From Bombus terrestris (Eukaryota; Arthropoda; Insecta; Hymenoptera; Apidae): DNA of 64,000 nt. The notes under the pieces were generated by a model that saw nothing but the letters and a program-made list of their open reading frames with translations, had not been told where the DNA came from and made no database searches. Below are positions 58,095 through 64,000 of this stretch, in pieces. Location of the stretch: NCBI RefSeq assembly GCF_910591885.1, contig NC_063273.1, positions 310,001 through 374,000 of the forward strand, given 5' to 3'. How positions within the stretch are numbered: the first letter of the stretch is position 1; every line of letters begins with the position of its first letter. A program made the position numbers and the translations under genes.

Positions 58095-58105
58095 CTTTTG
58101 GACAT
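58095..58105. repeat. 11-bp HOR marker unit, copy 5
   Basis: CTTTTGGACAT, 4,201 bp after the fourth marker and 70 bp after CATTGGACAT (58,025). It moves the register to unit starts ending in 6, which then holds to the end of the window. Confidence 0.97.
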
Positions 58106-60160
58106 CGTTGGACATCGTTGGACACCGTTGGACACCGTTGGACACCGTTGGACACCGTTGGACATCGGTGGACATCGTGGGACACCGTTGGACACCGTTG
58201 GACATCGTTGGACACCGTTGGACACCGTGGGACAACGTGGGACAACGTGGGACAACGTGGGACAACGTGGGACACCGTGGGACACCGTGGGACACCGTTG
58301 GACATCGTGGGACACCGTGGGACAACGTGGGACAACGTGGGACACCGTTGGACACCGTGGGACAACGTGGGACAACGTGGGACAACGTGGGACAACGTGG
58401 GACAACGTGGGACAACGTAGGACAACGTGGGACAACGTGGGACACCGTTGGACATCGTTGGACAACGTGGGACATCGTGGGACAACGTGGGACAACGTGG
58501 GACAACGTGGGACAACGTGGGACAACGTGGGACACCGTTGGACACCGTGGGACAACGTGGGACAACGTGGGACAACGTGGGACAACGTGGGACAACGTGG
58601 GACAACGTGGGACAACGTGGGACAACGTGGGACAACGTGGGACACCGTTGGACACCGTGGGACACCGTTGGACACCGTTGGACATCGTTGGACACCGTGG
58701 GACAACGTGGGACAACGTGGGACATCGTGGGACAACGTGGGACAACGTGGGACAACGTGGGACAACGTGGGACATCGTTGGACACCGTTGGACACCGTGG
58801 GACAACGTGGGACACCGTTGGACACCGTGGGACACCGTTGGACACCGTTGGACATCGTTGGACACCGTGGGACAACGTGGGACAACGTGGGACATCGTGG
58901 GACAACGTGGGACAACGTGGGACAACGTGGGACAACGTGGGACATCGTTGGACACCGTTGGACACCGTGGGACAACGTGGGACAACGTGGGACAACGTGG
59001 GACAACGTGGGACAACGTGGGACATCGTGGGACAACGTGGGACAACGTGGGACAACGTGGGACAACGTGGGACAACGTGGGACACCGTTGGACATCGTTG
59101 GACACCGTGGGACAACGTGGGACAACGTGGGACAACGTGGGACAACGTGGGACACCGTTGGACATCGTTGGACAACGTGGGACATCGTGGGACAACGTGG
59201 GACAACGTGGGACAACGTGGGACAACGTGGGACACCGTTGGACATCGTTGGACACCGTGGGACAACGTGGGACAACGTGGGACACCGTGGGACACCGTTG
59301 GACACCGTTGGACATCGTTGGACACCGTGGGACAACGTGGGACAACGTGGGACACCGTTGGACACCGTGGGACAACGTGGGACAACGTGGGACAACTTGG
59401 GACAACGTGGGACAACGTGGGACAACGTAGGACAACGTGGAACAACGTGGGACACCGTTGGACATCGTTGGACAACGTGGGACATCGTGGGACAACGTGG
59501 GACAACGTAGGACAACGTGGGACAACGTGGGACACCGTTGGACATCGTCGGACAACGTGGGACAACGTGGGACAACGTGGGACAACGTGGGACAACGTGG
59601 GACAACGTGGGACACCGTTGGACATCGTCGGACAACGTGGGACAACGTGGGACAACGTGGGACAACGTGGGACAACGTGGGACACCGTGGGACACAGTTG
59701 GACACCGTGGGACACCGTTGGGCACCGTTGGACATCGTTGGACACCGTGGGACAACGTGGGACAACGTGGGACACCGTGGGACAACGTGGGACAACGTGG
59801 GACAACGTGGGACACCGTTGGACACCGTTGGACATCGTTGGACAACGTGGGACATCGTGGGACAACGTGGGACATCGTGGGACAACGTGGGACAACGTGG
59901 GACAACGTGGGACAACGTGGGACACCGTTGGACATCGTTGGACAACGTGGGACAACGTGGGACAACGTGGGACAACGTGGGACAACGTGGGACAACGTGG
60001 GACACCGTTGGACATCGTTGGACAACGTGGGACAACGTGGGACAACGTGGGACAACGTGGGACAACGTGGGACACCGTGGGACACAGTTGGACACCGTGG
60101 GACACCGTTGGGCACCGTTGGACATCGTTGGACACCGTGGGACAACGTGGGACAACGTGG
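58095..60160. repeat. HOR copy 6, partial (part R only, cut short)
   Basis: The order follows part R, with TAG units at 59,426 and 59,506 (1,331 and 1,411 bp after the marker, as in copy 5). It leaves the pattern near 60,160, before CGCGGGACAC would be expected. Private changes include CTTGGGACAA at 59,396 and a second CGTCGGACAA at 59,546 in addition to the expected one at 59,626, which suggests local spread of a variant. Confidence 0.82.
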
Positions 60161-63100
60161 GACACCGTGGGACAACGTGGGACAACGTGGGACAACGTGG
60201 GACAACGTGGGACACCGTTGGACACCGTGGGACACCGTTGGACACCGTTGGACATCGTTGGACACCGTGGGACAACGTGGGACAACGAGGGACAACGTGG
60301 GACAACGTGGGACAACGTAGGACAACGTGGGACAACCTGGGACACCGTTGGACATCGTTGGACAACGTGGGACATCGTGGGACAACGTGGGACAACCTGG
60401 GACACCGTTGGACATCGTTGGACAACGTGGGACATCGTGGGACAACGTGGGACAACGTGGGACAACGTGGGACACCGTTGGACAACGTGGGACACCGTTG
60501 GACATCGTTGGACACCGTGGGACAACGTGGGACAACGTGGGACAACGTGGGACACCGTTGGACACCGTTGGACATCGTTGGACATCGTTGGACATCGTGG
60601 GACACCGTTGGACAACGTGGGACAACGTGGGACAACGTGGGACACCGTGGGACACCGTTGGACACCGTTGGATATCGTTGGACACCGTGGGACAACGTGG
60701 GACAACGTGGGACACCGCTGGACACCGTGGGACAACGTGGGACAACGTGGGACAACGTGGGACAACGTGGGACAACGTGGGACAACGTAGGACAACGTGG
60801 GACAACGTGGGACACCGTTGGACATCGTTGGACAACGTGGGACATCGTGGGACAACGTGGGACAACGTGGGACAACGTGGGACAACGTGGGACACCGTTG
60901 GACACCGTGGGACACCGTTGGACACCGTTGGACACCGTGGGACACCGTTGGACACCGTTGGACATCGTTGGACACCGTTGGACACCGTTGGACACCGTTG
61001 GACACCGTGGGACAATGTGGGACAACGTGGGACAACGTGGGACAACGTGGGACAACGTGGGACAACGTGGGACAACGTGGGACAACGTGGGACAACGTGG
61101 GACAACGTGGGACACCGTTGGACACCGTGGGACAACGTGGGACAACGTGGGACAACGTGGGACAACGTGGGACAACGTGGGACAACGTAGGACAACGTTG
61201 GACACCGTGGGACACCGTTGGACACCGTTGGACATCGTTGGACATCGTTGGACATCGTTGGACACCGTTGGACACCGTTGGACACCGTTGGACACCGTTG
61301 GACATCGGTGGACATCGTGGGACACCGTTGGACACCGTTGGACATCGTTGGACACCGTTGGACACCGTGGGACAACGTGGGACATCGTTGGACACCGTTG
61401 GACACCGTTGGACACCGTTGGACACCGTTGGACATCGGTGGACATCGTGGGACACCGTTGGACACCGTTGGACATCGTTGGACACCGTGGGACAACGTGG
61501 GACAACGTGGGACACCGTGGGACAACGTGGGACAACGTGGGACAACGTGGGACACCGTTGGACACCGTGGGACACCGTTGGACACCGTTGGACATCGTTG
61601 GACACCGTGGGACAACGTGGGACAACGTGGGACAACGTGGGACAACGTGGGACAACGTAGGACAACGTGGGACAACCTGGGACACCGTTGGACATCGTTG
61701 GACAACGTGGGACATCGTGGGACAACGTGGGACAACGTGGGACAACGTGGGACACCGTTGGACAACGTGGGACACCGTTGGACATCGTTGGACACCGTGG
61801 GACAACGTGGGACAACGTGGGACAACGTGGGACACCGTTGGACACCGTTGGACATCGTTGGACATCGTTGGACATCGTGGGACACCGTTGGACAACGTGG
61901 GACAACGTGGGACAACGTGGGACACCGTGGGACACCGTTGGACACCGTTGGATATCGTTGGACACCGTGGGACAACGTGGGACAACGTGGGACACCGTTG
62001 GACACCGTGGGACAACGTGGGACAACGTGGGACAACGTGGGACAACGTGGGACAACGTGGGACAACGTAGGACAACGTGGGACAACGTGGGACACCGTTG
62101 GACATCGTTGGACAACGTGGGACATCGTGGGACAACGTGGGACACCGTTGGACATCGTTGGACACCGTTGGACACCGTGGGACAACGTGGGACAACGTTG
62201 GACAACGTGGGACACCGCGGGACACCATTGGACACCGCTGGACATCGTTGGACACCGTGGGACAACGTGGGACAACGTGGGACACCGTTGGACACCGTGG
62301 GACAACGTGGGACAACGTGGGACAACGTGGGACAACGTGGGACAACGTGGGACAACGTAGGACAACGTGGGACAACGTGGGACACCGTTGGACATCGTTG
62401 GACAACGTGGGACATCGTGGGACACCGTTGGACATCGTTGGACAACGTGGGACATCGTGGGACAACGTGGGACAACGTGGGACAACGTGGGACAACGTGG
62501 GACACCGTTGGACACCGTGGGACACCGTTGGACACCGTTGGACACCGTGGGACACCGTTGGACACCGTTGGACATCGTTGGACACCGTTGGACACCGTTG
62601 GACACCGTTGGACACCGTGGGACAACGTGGGACAACGTGGGACAACGTGGGACAACGTGGGACACCGTGGGACACCGTTGGACACCGTTGGACATCGTTG
62701 GACACCGTGGGACAACGTGGGACAACGTGGGACACCGTTGGACACCGTGGGACAACGTGGGACAACGTGGGACAACGTGGGACAACGTGGGACAACGTGG
62801 GACAACGTAGGACAACGTGGGACAACGTGGGACACCGTTGGACATCGTTGGACAACGTGGGACATCGTGGGACAACGTGGGACAACGTGGGACAACGTGG
62901 GACAACGTGGGACACCGTTGGACACCGTTGGACACCGTGGGACACCGTTGGACACCGTTGGACATCGTTGGACACCGTTGGACACCGTTGGACACCGTTG
63001 GACACCGTGGGACAACGTGGGACAACGTGGGACAACGTGGGACAACGTGGGACAACGTGGGACAACGTGGGACAACGTGGGACAACGTGGGACAACGTGG

Positions 63101-64000
63101 GACAACATGGGACAACGTGGGACAACGTGGGACAACGTGGGACACCGTTGGACACCGTGGGACACCGTGGGACAACGTGGGACAACGTGGGACAACGTGG
63201 GACAACGTGGGACAACGTGGGACATCGTGGGACAACGTGGGACAACGTGGGACAACGTGGGACAACGTGGGACAACGTGGGACAACGTGGGACACCGTTG
63301 GACACCGTGGGACACCGTTGGACACCGTTGGACATCGTTGGACACCGTGGGACATCGTGGGACAACGTGGGACAACGTGGGACAACGTGGGACAACGTGG
63401 GACACCGTTGGACAAGGTGGGACACCGTTGGACACCGTGGGACACCGTTGGACACCGTTGGACATCGTTGGACACCGTGGGACATCGTGGGACAACGTGG
63501 GACAACGTGGGACAACGTGGGACAACGTGGGACACCGTTGGACAACGTGGGACACCGTTGGACATCGTTGGACACCGTGGGACAACGTGGGACAACGTGG
63601 GACAACGTGGGACAACGTGGGACAACGTGGGACATCGTGGGACAACGTGGGACAACGTGGGACAACGTGGGACAACGTGGGACAACGTGGGACAACGTGG
63701 GACAACGTGGGACAACGTGGGACAACGTGGGACAACGTGGGACAACGTGGGACACCGTTGGACACCGTTGGACATCGTTGGACACCGTTGGACACCGTGG
63801 GACAACGTGGGACAACGTGGGACAACGTGGGACAACGTGGGACAACGTGGGACAACGTGGGACACCGTTGGACACCGTGGGACACCGTTGGACACCGTTG
63901 GACATCGTTGGACAACGTGGGACAACGTGGGACAACGTGGGACAACGTGGGACAACGTGGGACAACGTGGGACAACGTGGGACAACGTGGGACAACGTGG
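60161..64000. repeat. Right-hand mosaic outside the HOR frame
   Basis: Unit order no longer follows the HOR. TAG units come at short spacing (60,316; 60,786; 61,186; 61,656; 62,066; 62,356; 62,806). A block opening at 60,316 recurs at 61,656, 1,340 bp on, sharing the rare unit CCTGGGACAC (60,336 and 61,676). The first copy has an extra 60-bp tandem step carrying a second CCTGGGACAC at 60,396. CGTTGGATAT then occurs in both copies (GATATC at 60,671 and 61,951). From about 62,800 to the end, unit order resembles 29.75-31 kb, including CATGGGACAA at 63,106 and GGTGGGACAC at 63,416. No gene-like sequence is present. Confidence 0.75.

Larger units (their letters stand above)
1..64000. repeat. Decameric satellite array filling the whole window
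   Basis: Every base belongs to tandem copies of a 10-bp unit, consensus CGTKGGACAH. Two positions carry nearly all the variation: base 4 (G or T) and base 10 (A, C or T). By eye about half the units are CGTGGGACAA; CGTTGGACAC, CGTTGGACAT and CGTGGGACAC make up most of the rest. Units start at positions ending in 1 up to 32,800, and the start digit moves up by one after each 11-bp unit (32,801; 42,812; 48,353; 53,894; 58,095). The unit is about 60% GC, has more G than C on the plus strand, and carries one CpG. No flanking unique DNA is present. Family assignment and organism cannot be read from the sequence; a eukaryotic satellite is the inference. Confidence 0.98.

Noticed and set aside
1..64000. 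CRISPR array
   Set aside because: Repeats are contiguous 10-mers without unique spacers, and there are no cas genes or leader.
1..64000. Telomeric repeat tract
   Set aside because: The unit is G-rich on one strand, but no standard telomere motif is present, and kilobase-scale HORs with internal duplications do not fit telomerase-templated addition.
1..64000. Transposon, insertion sequence, tRNA or rRNA inside the array
   Set aside because: Line-by-line reading shows decamers in constant register apart from the five 11-mers, leaving no room for inserted sequence.

Overview
The whole window is one uninterrupted tandem array of a 10-bp unit. The two commonest unit versions are CGTGGGACAA and CGTTGGACAC/T. 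I see no unique-sequence island, credible protein gene, RNA gene, transposon, CRISPR array or promoter. The window opens on a full unit and ends inside one, so the array continues beyond both edges. An array over 64 kb with this architecture points to a eukaryotic nuclear genome (satellite or megasatellite DNA from a long-read assembly). The sequence gives no basis for naming a taxon.

Shorthand used below: a unit is named by base 4 (G or T) and base 10 (a, c or t). Ga = CGTGGGACAA, Gc = CGTGGGACAC, Gt = CGTGGGACAT, Tc = CGTTGGACAC, Tt = CGTTGGACAT, Ta = CGTTGGACAA. The decamer register is broken only five times, each time by the same 11-bp unit CTTTTGGACAT. By register arithmetic the window holds 6,394 decamers, five 11-mers and a 5-bp partial unit.

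Above the decamer there is a hierarchy of kilobase duplications that can be followed through rare marker units. From 1 to 6,980 there is a mosaic of short dispersed duplications (offsets 2,130, about 2,680 and 3,650 bp). From 6,981 to about 17,990 there are two copies of a roughly 5.5-5.7 kb block, each holding a nested 930-bp duplication. From 18,221 to 27,690 there are two copies of a roughly 4.2-4.9 kb block. From about 25,600 to the end there is a higher-order repeat (HOR) whose copies are punctuated by the 11-mer, with successive periods of 10,011, 5,541, 5,541 and 4,201 bp. From about 60,160 to 64,000 the array returns to a mosaic of blocks related to the 29-31 kb region.

No genes work together here. 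The very long open frames, including one of 8,915 codons on the minus strand, follow from the 10-bp unit lacking stop trinucleotides. The interesting content is structural: the 11-mer HOR punctuation and a visible candidate precursor for it, repeated 1,340-bp steps, a unit whose GGG spacing just meets the canonical G-quadruplex rule, very well preserved CpG, and a unit length close to one DNA helical turn.
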